From Phycisphaerales bacterium (GTDB lineage Bacteria; Planctomycetota; Phycisphaerae; Phycisphaerales; UBA1924), in assembly GCA_029260515.1 (NCBI GenBank), contig JAJDDC010000102.1:1-64000 (forward strand): a stretch of DNA of 64,000 bases. The letters are read 5' to 3'. Positions 50,834 to 59,074 of this stretch are shown here, piece by piece (position 1 is the stretch's first letter; every line of letters starts with the position of its first letter). The position numbers and the translations under genes are program-made. Below the pieces are notes generated by a model. It saw only the letters and a program-made list of their open reading frames with translations, ran no database searches and was not told the DNA's origin.

Positions 50834-51865
50834 TCACTGGGCCGCGAAGAAGCGTCGGTGGTGGGCCAGGATCTCGCGGCAGAGGCGCTGGTCGGGCTCG
50901 GGGTCTGCGACGTCGATCTCGAAGCTGCCGCCGAGCAGCAGGGCGTCCTCGCGGGGGAACATGTACTTGTACCCGTCGTGGACGATGTAGCCGAGTGGCT
51001 GGGGCTTGAGGTGCAAGAGCAGGCCCCGGGCGGGGAACATGGCGTGGTCGTCGAAGAGCTCGCGCGAGCCGAGGGCGAGGCAGTTGACGAGCACGGGCTC
51101 GGGGAGGGCGGCCAGCTCGTCGCGTGACGCGAAGGTGCGCTGGACGAAGCGGGCGCCACGGGCGGTCGCTTCGTCGGTGAGCGTGCGCAGGAAACGGGGT
51201 GTGTGGATGAAGTCGGTGTTAAAAACGCGTCCGGCGCGGGGCGGGCCCGGGATGGGGAGGCGCTCGAGGGGCGTGGGCGGTTCGAGCGTGCCGTTGTCGA
51301 AGTAGCGTGCCTCGTAAGGGGCGTAGTCTGGCTCGTAGACGGGGAGCTGCTCGACCCCCCACGTGTCCCGGTCGAGATCGAGGAACGCGCGGCGGGAGCG
51401 GTTGAGGACGTCGAGCAGCAGCGCGCGGGCGTCGGGGGTGGCGCCGAAGTCGATGCCGGTGGGGAGCCAGAGCGCGCCGGCGATGTTCGAGGTCGTGTCG
51501 TGGGCCTGCTTGGCGGCGTAGAGCGTGACCGCGTGGCCGCGGGACAGGAACTCGCGGGCGGTGGCGAGGGCGGTGACGCCGGCGCCGAGGACGGCGACGG
51601 GCGGGCGCGGCCCGGCTGCCCCTCCGGGGTCAGCCTTGGCGCCGGTCGCCTGCTCGACCAGGTCGGCGGCGCGTTGGGCGGAGCCGAAGCAGAGGGTGAC
51701 GCCGCACCCGCTCTGGCCGTAGTTGTGGACGAGGGTCTTTGCGCCGCCGGGCGTGTCGAGGGAATCGGTCTCGATGCGGAGGCCGCCCCTGCGGCATGGG
51801 CGGACGCCGGCGACCAGGCGGAGGACGGCGGCGTCGGAGAGGTCCGGAGCGGGGAGGGTAATCAT
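50834..51865 (-). CDS. FAD-dependent oxidoreductase of the D-amino-acid oxidase family, apparently circularly permuted
   Basis: 343-aa DAO-type flavoprotein. In normal DAO proteins the dinucleotide motif is N-terminal and the block G(L/F)RPxRxxxRLE...VIHNYGHGGxGxT is C-terminal. Here the second block comes first (residues 15-72: GVRPCRRGGLRIE, then LVHNYGQSGCGVTLCFGSA). The FAD loop follows as VAVLGAGVTALATAREFL (90-107) with IAGALWLP. The protein ends at LLLGGSFEI...HHRRFFAAQ, where ordinary members continue into the block now at the front. The substrate is unknown; no Shine-Dalgarno is evident. Confidence 0.78.
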   Translation of the reverse strand: MITLPAPDLSDAAVLRLVAGVRPCRRGGLRIETDSLDTPGGAKTLVHNYGQSGCGVTLCFGSAQRAADLVEQATGAKADPGGAAGPRPPVAVLGAGVTALATAREFLSRGHAVTLYAAKQAHDTTSNIAGALWLPTGIDFGATPDARALLLDVLNRSRRAFLDLDRDTWGVEQLPVYEPDYAPYEARYFDNGTLEPPTPLERLPIPGPPRAGRVFNTDFIHTPRFLRTLTDEATARGARFVQRTFASRDELAALPEPVLVNCLALGSRELFDDHAMFPARGLLLHLKPQPLGYIVHDGYKYMFPREDALLLGGSFEIDVADPEPDQRLCREILAHHRRFFAAQ

Positions 51866-51897
51866 GGCCGGCCTGAGGTTAGGCTGCGGAAGGGAAC

Positions 51898-52293
51898 ATG
51901 GACCGACCACCACCGAAGCAGCAAGAGTCGAAGAACTACCCGAGCAACCGGCTTGCTCGCAGGCTCCTCACGCTGGTGTTTGTAGTTGGGTGTGCGTTGT
52001 TTGTCATATCCCTCGGGCGTATTCGCTTGTGGCGAGACCCACTGTGGCCGACCGAGTGGTTGGGCGCCGCACGCCCCTGGGTCATGTGGGGAGGGCTTGG
52101 TTCGGCGGTGATCGCCGTCCTCGTGCTTGCCTTTCGTAACGAGCGGAGCGTCGCCCGTGAGAAGCGAGAACATGCACGCACGGAGCGAAACGCCTGCTCT
52201 CGGTGCGGCTACGACATGACGGGCTCGGCCGAGCGTGCGACTTGTCCGGAGTGCGGCTGGGACACCCGCCAGGTCTGGATCGGTGAAGACTGA
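51898..52293 (+). CDS. Small two-TM zinc-ribbon protein
   Basis: 131-aa membrane protein, unknown function. Two hydrophobic segments (about 21-39 and 59-80) are followed by a charged stretch and a C-terminal ribbon CSRCGYDMTGSAERATCPECG with 12 residues between pairs, as in the gene at 45984. GGAAGGGA precedes the ATG; TAGGCT lies 12 bases upstream. It is divergent from the permuted oxidoreductase gene. Confidence 0.75.
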   Translation: MDRPPPKQQESKNYPSNRLARRLLTLVFVVGCALFVISLGRIRLWRDPLWPTEWLGAARPWVMWGGLGSAVIAVLVLAFRNERSVAREKREHARTERNACSRCGYDMTGSAERATCPECGWDTRQVWIGED

Positions 52294-52295
52294 AC

Positions 52296-52787
52296 TCAGA
52301 GCGCCCGGACCGCCGCGAGCACTTCCTCGGCGTGCCCGGGGATCTCGACCTTGTCCCAGCGGCGCGCGACCTTGCCCTCCGCGTCGATGAGATAAGTAGT
52401 GCGGGCGATGCCCATGTACTTGCGGCCGTACATGGACTTCTCGACCCAGACGCCGTACTTGCGGCACACGAGCGGGTCGGGCTTCTTGTCCTTGTTCACG
52501 CGGTCGTCGGCGAGCAGGGGGTAGGTCAGCCCCTCCTTGTCCGCGAACTTCTTCTTGGACTTGGGCGGGAGGATGGAGATCGCCAGGACGCGTGCCCTGG
52601 AGCGTTTGAAGCGTGGGAGCAGGCCTTGGAACTGGCAGGCCTCGTCGGTGCAGCCGCTGGTCATGTCCTTGGGGTAGAAGAACAGGACGACGGGTGTGCC
52701 CTCGTGGTCTGAGAGCGTGTGGGTTGTGCCGTCCTGGTCCTCGAGTGAGAAGTCGGGGGCCTTGCGTCCTGGATTGATGAGGGGCAT
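52296..52787 (-). CDS. bcp: Thioredoxin-dependent peroxiredoxin, BCP type
   Basis: 163-aa cytoplasmic peroxidase reducing hydroperoxides with thioredoxin. The peroxidatic cysteine is in MTSGCTDEACQF with the resolving Cys five residues later; APDFSLEDQDG and VVLFFYPKD are typical. It contains extra Lys residues in PKSKKKFADKEGL relative to Escherichia coli Bcp. The start is the ATG at 52787, with a repeat-filled 280-bp stretch upstream. Confidence 0.92.
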   Translation of the reverse strand: MPLINPGRKAPDFSLEDQDGTTHTLSDHEGTPVVLFFYPKDMTSGCTDEACQFQGLLPRFKRSRARVLAISILPPKSKKKFADKEGLTYPLLADDRVNKDKKPDPLVCRKYGVWVEKSMYGRKYMGIARTTYLIDAEGKVARRWDKVEIPGHAEEVLAAVRAL

Positions 52788-53067
52788 GGGGGGTCTCGTG
52801 AAGTCGGCAGGTCGCGAGGTCGGCAGGTCGGCAGGTCGAGGAAGACGGAAGGCGGAAGGTAGGAAGCCAGAGATGGGGAGATGACGGAGGAGTTGTAGCC
52901 CCTCACCCCGGCCCTCTCCCCAAAGGGGAGAGGGAGGTCGGAGAAAGCCGTATTCATGGTTCGGTCGGCGCGCGCAGCCAGCGCGCCGGCCCTGCGTACC
53001 GGCGCGCTGGCGCGCGTGCATGATGTCCCCACTCAGTCGAGCGGGGTGATGTCCCCCTCAGAGGGGG
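52788..53067. repeat. Repeat-rich intergenic region
   Basis: Contains a tandem GGTCGGCAGGTCGGCAGGTC array (about 52804-52840), an inverted family-1 palindrome (52899-52934), and a palindrome CCAGCGCGCCGG...CCGGCGCGCTGG (about 52979-53010), all in 280 bp. No ORF with coding character is present. It separates bcp from a hypothetical gene. Confidence 0.65.
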
Positions 53068-53610
53068 TCAGCCACCTCCGATGGCCCAGGTCGAGACAAC
53101 CCAGACCACGAGGGTGGCTGTGGTGGCGGCGCTGGCGATGACGACGAGCGCCAGCGACGCCCAGGAGGCGCCCCGTTGTGCGGCGGGGCGGATGAGACCG
53201 AGACGCTCCTCGACCGACGTGCCGAGTGGATCGCCCGAGCGGGCGGCGTCTTGGACAATGGCGATGATCAGGTTCGCGTCGAACGGACGCAGGCCGAGCG
53301 CTTTGGCGATGCTCAGCAGGCGTCGTCGGCGGTCCGACGGGAGCGAGGGCTCGGGCCCGGGCTCGATCGCGTAGGCGACGCGGACGGCGAACACCCAGCG
53401 GGCGTCGGCCGCGGCGAGGTCCGCCGAGGGCGCGGCGCGTTTGCTCTGTTCGGCGAGCTCGTGCAGCGGGTCTGTGCCCGAGGGGCGGAGCTCCTGGGGG
53501 CGGGACGGCGAGGGGCGTCGGGTGTTGCGTGCGGGCGACATGTTGCCGCCGGGCGACGCGATTCCGTTGACAAGACGCAACGATGGGGCTTGAGAGGGCT
53601 TTGTGGTCAT
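53068..53610 (-). CDS. Hypothetical protein with C-terminal membrane segment
   Basis: 180-aa protein, function unknown. A Pro/Ser-rich N terminus (about 1-60) is followed by a helical block with RRRLLSIAKALGLRPFDANLIIAIVQDAAR (shown in parts, about 101-130), a type seen in many planctomycete proteins, and a single membrane segment near the end (WASLALVVIASAATTATLVV). The ATG at 53610 is the best start. A tail-anchored topology is likely. Confidence 0.65.
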   Translation of the reverse strand: MTTKPSQAPSLRLVNGIASPGGNMSPARNTRRPSPSRPQELRPSGTDPLHELAEQSKRAAPSADLAAADARWVFAVRVAYAIEPGPEPSLPSDRRRRLLSIAKALGLRPFDANLIIAIVQDAARSGDPLGTSVEERLGLIRPAAQRGASWASLALVVIASAATTATLVVWVVSTWAIGGG

Positions 53611-53732
53611 GGCATAGGCGGTACAGGCAGAACACGTGCCACAACCGTTCGAATCCTCACAAACGTCACAGACGGACCGTCCGAGAGCGCGCGTGGACGC
53701 GGGCGGGGGGCCCTGCCGATGATCTGGGGCCG

Positions 53733-54290
53733 ATGCGCGAGAAGGAAACCGAACCCGGAACGAGTGATGGCGGCGACGCGCTGCCCGCCGTGACGACCGA
53801 GAAGTCTGCGGAGCAGGTCGTCGCGGCGCTCGAGAAGCTGTCGAAGCAGGGCGAGTTGCCCGGGTTCGAGAGGGGCGGGGGCGGCGGGTTGTTCTCGGTC
53901 GATGCCCAGGGGGCGCCGTTCGACCGCAGGCTGGTCGCGACGCGGGGCGGCGGATCGGGGGAGGGCCCGACGCGTCTGGAGTGGGCGCTGGTGACACCCA
54001 GGCGGTGGCCGATCGGGATGGCGGTGGTGCTGGCGGTGAGCGTCTGGCCCGGGCTGCCGATCACGCACAGCCTGCTGGTGACCTACTTCCCCGAGTGGTA
54101 CGGCGGGCTGATCAGCGGGTGGTTTGACACGTGGATGTGGTACCTGCCTTTGACCGTTCTGCCCATCCCCTGGGCGTGGCGGTCGGTGATGAAGAAGATG
54201 CGGGCGAGCACGCACGCGGCGGCGCTGGAGACGGTCGGGAAGATCGCGGGGGCCGTCGGGGGGCGGGTCGAGGGCGCCGGCGCGTCGTAG
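53733..54290 (+). CDS. Hypothetical membrane protein
   Basis: 185-aa protein, unknown function. An N-terminal cytoplasmic region (about 1-85, with EQVVAALEKLSKQGELPG) precedes two membrane segments (about 95-115 and 132-150) and a C-terminal helix with Ala/Gly-rich end. The start at 53733 lacks a clear Shine-Dalgarno. It is divergent from the tail-anchored protein gene. Confidence 0.65.
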   Translation: MREKETEPGTSDGGDALPAVTTEKSAEQVVAALEKLSKQGELPGFERGGGGGLFSVDAQGAPFDRRLVATRGGGSGEGPTRLEWALVTPRRWPIGMAVVLAVSVWPGLPITHSLLVTYFPEWYGGLISGWFDTWMWYLPLTVLPIPWAWRSVMKKMRASTHAAALETVGKIAGAVGGRVEGAGAS

Positions 54291-54325
54291 CGCCGGCGCG
54301 AGTCGATCAAATCGGTATGGAGAAT

Positions 54326-54356
54326 GAAAAAGCCCAGGGTCGGGTGACCCTGGGCT
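54326..54356 (-). terminator. Terminator after the AGCS symporter gene
   Basis: Perfect 11-base stem, AGCCCAGGGTC and GACCCTGGGCT, loop GGGT; on the minus strand it continues TTTTTCATT. It lies 45 bases after the stop of the symporter gene. The short A/T tracts would allow bidirectional function. Confidence 0.88.
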
Positions 54357-54401
54357 TCGTGTGTTTCACGGGATCTCAGGCGGGATCTCGTCGCGGGCGG
54401 C

Positions 54402-56291
54402 TTACTCGACGTCCTTGCCCTCGACGACGTCCTCGATCGGGGGCGCCTCGTGGGGCATGTCCTCGCCCGACTTCATGTGCCTGAAGTAGGTGTGGTAGGC
54501 GCTCATGGCCTTGAAGCCGAAGATGAGCATGATGGGGATGTTGGCGACCAGCATGACGCCCAGGCCGAGCGTGGTCCACATGTCGAGCTGGTGGTCGTTG
54601 GCGATGAAGGCCTGCTTGGTGCCGTCGGAGGCGGTGAACAGCGGCATCGCGAGGAGGGTGGTCAGCAGGATGAGCAGGCAATAGATGAGCTTGTAGAGCA
54701 GGACGACCGGCTTGATGCCCTTGTCGCCAATCCATCCGAAGAGGTAGTAGACGCCCTGCTCGCCGTAGTACGACCAGGAGATCATGGTCGAGACGGCGAA
54801 GAGCCAGGCGGCGAAGGTGACGAGCCACTTGCCCAGGCCCGGGAAGTTGCGGTCGAAGGCGTAGGCGGTGAGCGAGGCGCCGGCGTAGTCGCCGTAGATG
54901 CCCAGGTCGGGATCGCCCTCTTCGTTGGGTCGGAATGTCGGGACGGCCTCGGACACGAGCGTGCCCCACGCGACTGTGAAGACAGTCTGGCCCGCCTCGT
55001 TCTCCGACTTCTTGACCGAGCCCGTGATCTTGCGGAGGTCGCGCCCGGTGTTGGAATCGACGTCGGCCTCAACGACGACGAAGACTGTTTCGCCGTCACG
55101 CCAGCCCGCGTCGTTCTCGCCTGTCTTGCGGATACGGCGGGCGTCCTGGGTCATACGAGGGAGGGTGGTGTCCTCGAGGGTCCAGGTATTCTCGATCGGG
55201 CCGTCGTTGTTGGTGGCCTGGACGACCTGGACCTGGGAAACCGAGTCGAAGGCGGCCTCGGCCTCGCGGTTGTACGCGCCCGAGGAGAGGATGACGAGGG
55301 CGGTGAGCGTGCAGACGACGATGGTGTCGATGAATGGCTCGAGGCCGGCGACGACTCCCTCGCGGACGGGCTCGTCGGTCTTGGCGGCGGAGTGTGCGAT
55401 GGGGCTGGAGCCCTGGCCGGCCTCGGAGGAGAAGAGTGCCCGCTTGATGCCCCACATGGCGGCGTAGCCGAAGGTGCCGCCGAGGAAGGCGCCGGTGGCG
55501 TCGGGAGACTCGCCACCCAGGAAGCTGGGCAGGCCGCTCTTGACGATGAGCCCGAGCATGGCGGGGATCTCGCCGGCGTTGACGCCGAGGACGACGAATG
55601 CGGCGAGCATGTAGATGATGCACATGACGGGCACGATCTTGCCCGCGACGGAACCGATGCGCTTGATGCCGCCGATGATGACGAGGCCGACGACGACGGT
55701 GAGAACGATGCCGGTGACGCCCTGGGGGACCTGGAAGTAGGTGAAGGTGATGTCGGCGACGCTCCAGGCCTGGAACATGTTGCCGCCGGTGAGCGCGGAG
55801 ATGAGGAGCGTGATGACGAAGATGCCGCCGATGATCGCGCCGATAGGCCCGAGCCCCCACTCCTTGAACCCTTCCTTGACGACGAACATGGGGCCGCCGT
55901 GCGGGTTGTCGGGATCATCGGTGTTGCGGTAGAGCATGGACTGGGTGACCTCGGTCATTTTCAGCGCCATGCCGAGGATCCCGATGACCCACATCCAGAG
56001 GACAGCGCCCGGCCCGCCCAGCGCGACGGCGACGGCGACGCCTGCGATGTTGCCGAGGCCGACGGTCGCGGACAAGGCGGCGGAGAGCGCCTGGAAGTGG
56101 TTGATGGCGCCCGGGTCGTCCTTGTCGTCGTACTTGCCCCGGACAACGGAGACTCCGTGGGTCAGGGCGCGGTACTGCCCGAAGATGGACCAGAAGGTGA
56201 AGAGGGCGCCGGTGAAGAGGAGGGCGTAGACGGTGTAGTTGGAAAAGAGGATGCCGTTGAGCGTCCCGACGAAGTTGTTGACAGCTTCCAT
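54402..56291 (-). CDS. Alanine/glycine:cation symporter (AGCS family)
   Basis: 629-aa sodium-coupled amino acid transporter. Family landmarks are ALSATVGLGNIAGVAVAVALGGPG (shown from 71), MGALKMTEVTQ-like ILGMALKMTEV, GGPMF, and SSEAGQGSSPIAHSAAKTDEP. About ten membrane helices are visible. Between the helix ending LSSGAYN and the segment GASLTAYAFDRNF there is a hydrophilic insertion (about 341-468) absent from typical members; it contains TLEDTTLPRMTQDARRIRKT and VFVVVEADVDS. It is the only large gene in its unit; AGATCGG precedes the ATG. Confidence 0.92.
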   Translation of the reverse strand: MEAVNNFVGTLNGILFSNYTVYALLFTGALFTFWSIFGQYRALTHGVSVVRGKYDDKDDPGAINHFQALSAALSATVGLGNIAGVAVAVALGGPGAVLWMWVIGILGMALKMTEVTQSMLYRNTDDPDNPHGGPMFVVKEGFKEWGLGPIGAIIGGIFVITLLISALTGGNMFQAWSVADITFTYFQVPQGVTGIVLTVVVGLVIIGGIKRIGSVAGKIVPVMCIIYMLAAFVVLGVNAGEIPAMLGLIVKSGLPSFLGGESPDATGAFLGGTFGYAAMWGIKRALFSSEAGQGSSPIAHSAAKTDEPVREGVVAGLEPFIDTIVVCTLTALVILSSGAYNREAEAAFDSVSQVQVVQATNNDGPIENTWTLEDTTLPRMTQDARRIRKTGENDAGWRDGETVFVVVEADVDSNTGRDLRKITGSVKKSENEAGQTVFTVAWGTLVSEAVPTFRPNEEGDPDLGIYGDYAGASLTAYAFDRNFPGLGKWLVTFAAWLFAVSTMISWSYYGEQGVYYLFGWIGDKGIKPVVLLYKLIYCLLILLTTLLAMPLFTASDGTKQAFIANDHQLDMWTTLGLGVMLVANIPIMLIFGFKAMSAYHTYFRHMKSGEDMPHEAPPIEDVVEGKDVE

Positions 56292-56385
56292 GAGGGGTCC
56301 GATCTCCGGCAGAGGGCTTCGGGCTCGGGTGAGGGGGGATGATCGCCGAATCTTGACCAGAATGCAACGCGGGGGCTTTGGCGGG

Positions 56386-56391
56386 TAGCCT
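56386..56391 (+). promoter_or_regulatory. Probable leaderless-type -10 box, hypothetical gene
   Basis: TAGCCT, 7 nt, then ATG at 56399. Confidence 0.5.
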
Positions 56392-56398
56392 CGGGGTG

Positions 56399-57124
56399 AT
56401 GGGCGGCGTGTGGTCAGGCTCTGAGCTGGTGCGGATCGCCGCGCAGGCGCTGCGCGACGCGGACGCCCGGCTCCGCGACGAGCAGGCGGTCCGGGGGATC
56501 GACGCCCTGGACGAGGTGGGCCTGCACCCGGTGCTGGGCGGGGGTTTTTCGGAGGCCGGGTACGGCGTCTGGCCCGAGCGGCCCTACGCCGGGCGCGTCG
56601 CCGACCGGGCGATCAGACGGGACCGCGAGCGTTGCGACCTGGTGCTCACGGGAGAGCCGGGGGCGAGGCTGCTGGACCCGGTGAGCGAGCTGGTCGAGAT
56701 CGACCGGGCGACGGGGACGCTCTTCGAGCCGCTGGCCGAGTCGATCGCGGGCGCGATGTCCGGGGCGGACGAGCGGGTGGTCGAGCCCGGCGAGGCGTTC
56801 TGGCTCGAGGTCAAGGCGGTGGCGCAGTACGCGTACGTCGAGGGCGTGCCCAGGGCGAACCGGGCGTACGCGACGCAGCTTGTCAAGGGACCACTGGACG
56901 ACGCGAAGAAGCTGGCGCGGGAGGCGACGATCGAGCACGCGGGGGCGATGGTCGTGCTGTTCGCGTGCGACGAGGCGACGGTCGAGCACGACCTGGGGCA
57001 GATGGCCCACCGCCTGCTCGACAAGGACGCGCCGATCCGCGCGCCCGAGTGGGAGGTGTTCGCGATCGAGGACCGGGCGGGAAACGGGGCGTGCGGGGTG
57101 GCGCTGGCGCCGATCCGGTTGTGA
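56399..57124 (+). CDS. Hypothetical protein, possible PD-(D/E)XK nuclease fold
   Basis: 241-aa soluble protein, family not recognised. A helical N terminus (LVRIAAQALRDADARLRDEQ) leads to RERCDLVLTG (Asp80) and FWLEVKAVAQYAY with an E-x-K triad-like motif (137-139), an arrangement compatible with PD-(D/E)XK enzymes. The order helix, Asp, ExK fits, but the spacing is long and conserved flanking residues cannot be judged. TAGCCT lies 7 nt before the ATG. It is convergent with lpxB, 11 bp apart. Confidence 0.55.
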   Translation: MGGVWSGSELVRIAAQALRDADARLRDEQAVRGIDALDEVGLHPVLGGGFSEAGYGVWPERPYAGRVADRAIRRDRERCDLVLTGEPGARLLDPVSELVEIDRATGTLFEPLAESIAGAMSGADERVVEPGEAFWLEVKAVAQYAYVEGVPRANRAYATQLVKGPLDDAKKLAREATIEHAGAMVVLFACDEATVEHDLGQMAHRLLDKDAPIRAPEWEVFAIEDRAGNGACGVALAPIRL

Positions 57125-57135
57125 CACAGCCCGGT

Positions 57136-58353
57136 TCAGGCCGAGGCGCGGGCGGGCTCGTGCGCGTCGGCGGTCCGCTCGCGCGGGTCCAGGAACCGCT
57201 CGATCGCGTCGGCGGCGGCGGTCGCGGCGCTGTGGCCCTCGAAGAGCGAGGCGAGGCGGCGGAGTTCGTGGCGCTGCTCGTCGGCGCGGGCGGGGTCTTC
57301 GAGCAGAGCGACGGCGAGGTCGGCGATGGGCTCGGAACCGCCGAAGTGCGGGATCAGCTCCGGCACGATCCGCGTGCCCGCGACGAGGTTTGGCAGGCTC
57401 AGGTCACGCGGCTTGAGCAGCCAGCGGGCGACGAGCGCCCAGACGACGCGGCTCGAGCGGTAGACCACCACCATCGGCTTGGCCTGGCGGGCGATCTGGA
57501 GTGTGACCGTGCCCGAGACGACCAGCGCCAGGTCGCACCAGCGGACGACCTCGTCTGTCCGCGCGGACTCGATGCGGAGTGACCTTGGCCACTCGCCCGC
57601 GAGGGCACGCAGCTGGGGCTCGATCTCGGCGCGGGTCGCGGCGACGACGCCGGCGATGCCCTCGTGCTCGCGCTCCAAGCGGCGGTAGGCGCCGACGAGG
57701 AGCGGGAAGTTCTTGGTGATCTCGCCCGGGCGTGACCCGGGCATGAGCGCGACGCGGGGCTCGCCGCCGGGCCAGTCGGCGGTGCGCTGGTCGAGCAGCG
57801 GCTCGTCGAGCGGCTTGTCGAAGAGCGGGTGCCCGGCGAACGTCGCGTCCACGCCGCGCTTCCGGAACCAGTCCTCCTCGAAGGGCAGGACGCACAGCAC
57901 GTGGTCGGTGCTCCGCTTGAGCTTCCTGAGGCGCCAGGCGCCCCAGGCCCAGAGCTGCGGGGCGACCAGGTGGACGACGCGGGCGCCCTGGGCCTTTGTG
58001 ATCGCGCAGACCGGGAAGTTGGCGGCGGGCGAGTCCACGGGGACGTGGACGCGGATCGGGTGGTCGGCGATCCATCGCCTGATGTGGGCGTTGATGCGCC
58101 GGTGCTCGCGGATCTTGGCCAGGCCGGGCACGCCCATGACGGCGTCCTTGCCGGTCTCGTGGATGATCTGGGCGCCCGCGGCGCGCATCTTGGGCCCGCC
58201 CCAGGCGTAGATCGTGAGGTCGGGGTCGCGGGCCTTGAGCTCGGTGATGACGGCGGCGGCGTGGTCGTCGCCCGAGGGCTCGAAGCCTGTGAACAGGACG
58301 GCGCCGCGGTCGCCCCCCCCACCGTCGCCGGGATTGCACGTCGCGTCGCTCAC
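57136..58353 (-). CDS. lpxB: Lipid-A-disaccharide synthase
   Basis: GT19 glycosyltransferase making the lipid A disaccharide at the inner membrane, 405 aa. Motifs are EPSGDDHAAAVI (about 25-36), GGPKMRAAG, VPVDSPAANF, APQLWAWGAWR, LPFEEDWF, GHPL and MPGSRPGEI, with SGTVTLQIA near the C terminus. It indicates a Gram-negative envelope with lipid A. The start is a GTG at 58353. Other lpx genes are not in the window. Confidence 0.95.
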   Translation of the reverse strand: MSDATCNPGDGGGGDRGAVLFTGFEPSGDDHAAAVITELKARDPDLTIYAWGGPKMRAAGAQIIHETGKDAVMGVPGLAKIREHRRINAHIRRWIADHPIRVHVPVDSPAANFPVCAITKAQGARVVHLVAPQLWAWGAWRLRKLKRSTDHVLCVLPFEEDWFRKRGVDATFAGHPLFDKPLDEPLLDQRTADWPGGEPRVALMPGSRPGEITKNFPLLVGAYRRLEREHEGIAGVVAATRAEIEPQLRALAGEWPRSLRIESARTDEVVRWCDLALVVSGTVTLQIARQAKPMVVVYRSSRVVWALVARWLLKPRDLSLPNLVAGTRIVPELIPHFGGSEPIADLAVALLEDPARADEQRHELRRLASLFEGHSAATAAADAIERFLDPRERTADAHEPARASA

Positions 58354-58429
58354 GGCGCAGTCAAGACCCCGGGGGGCGTGTTGTCAACGATCGCGGGCGC
58401 CCGCCCGCCCAAACACGCACGCTTCATAC

Positions 58430-59074
58430 TCAGAACCCCGCGGCCCGGAGCCAGGCGGAGGGCGTCTTGCCCAGCGCCGTCGCGATCGAGAGAAGCGATT
58501 CGACGCTCGGCAGGTGGGCGCCGCGCTCTATGGACGAGAGCTGGCTGACCGAGACACCCGCGGCCTCGGAGAGCTCCTTGAGGGTCCAGCCGCGTTCGGT
58601 CCGGGCGAGGCGGACCTGGCGCCCCAGCTCGGCACGCAGGCGGTCCTGGGGGCGCCTGCCCAGGGCGAACGCGTCGGCTGCCTGGGCGAGGACCCGGCGC
58701 AACTCGTCGAGCGTGAAGGGTTTGGCGAGGTAGTCGAAGACGTCCTGCTTGAAGGTCTGGCGCATCGAATCGAGCGAGGGATACCCCGTCACAACGATGA
58801 CGCACAGTTTGGGCCAGCGGTCTCGGATCTGGGCGAGGACCTCCTCGCCGCTGGCGCCGCCCATCTTGATGTCGAGCAGGACCAGGTCGGGCAGGCCCGA
58901 CTCGCAGGCGGTGAAGAAGGCCTCGGGGGTGGCCAGGGCGCGGACCTCGTGCCCGTCGGACTCCAGGATGGAGCTGACGTACTCGCGGAAGTCGGCGTCG
59001 TCGTCGAGGGCGACGACGGAGAGCGGCGCCGTCGAGTTTCCCGACGGCTCTGCTCGCTGTGCGGGTTCAGCCAT
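58430..59074 (-). CDS. Response regulator with XRE-type helix-turn-helix output
   Basis: 214-aa regulator. The receiver domain (about 17-135) has acidic pocket DDD (24-26), phosphoacceptor Asp68 in LVLLDIK, VVTGYPS and the conserved Lys in YLAKPF. The output is a Cro/C1-type HTH (about 152-210, GRQVRLARTERGWTLKELSEAAGVSVSQLSSIERG shown in part), unlike the usual OmpR, NarL or Fis types. Its ATG overlaps the stop of the kinase gene by 8 bases (ATGGCTGA), so the pair is coupled. Confidence 0.9.
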   Translation of the reverse strand: MAEPAQRAEPSGNSTAPLSVVALDDDADFREYVSSILESDGHEVRALATPEAFFTACESGLPDLVLLDIKMGGASGEEVLAQIRDRWPKLCVIVVTGYPSLDSMRQTFKQDVFDYLAKPFTLDELRRVLAQAADAFALGRRPQDRLRAELGRQVRLARTERGWTLKELSEAAGVSVSQLSSIERGAHLPSVESLLSIATALGKTPSAWLRAAGF

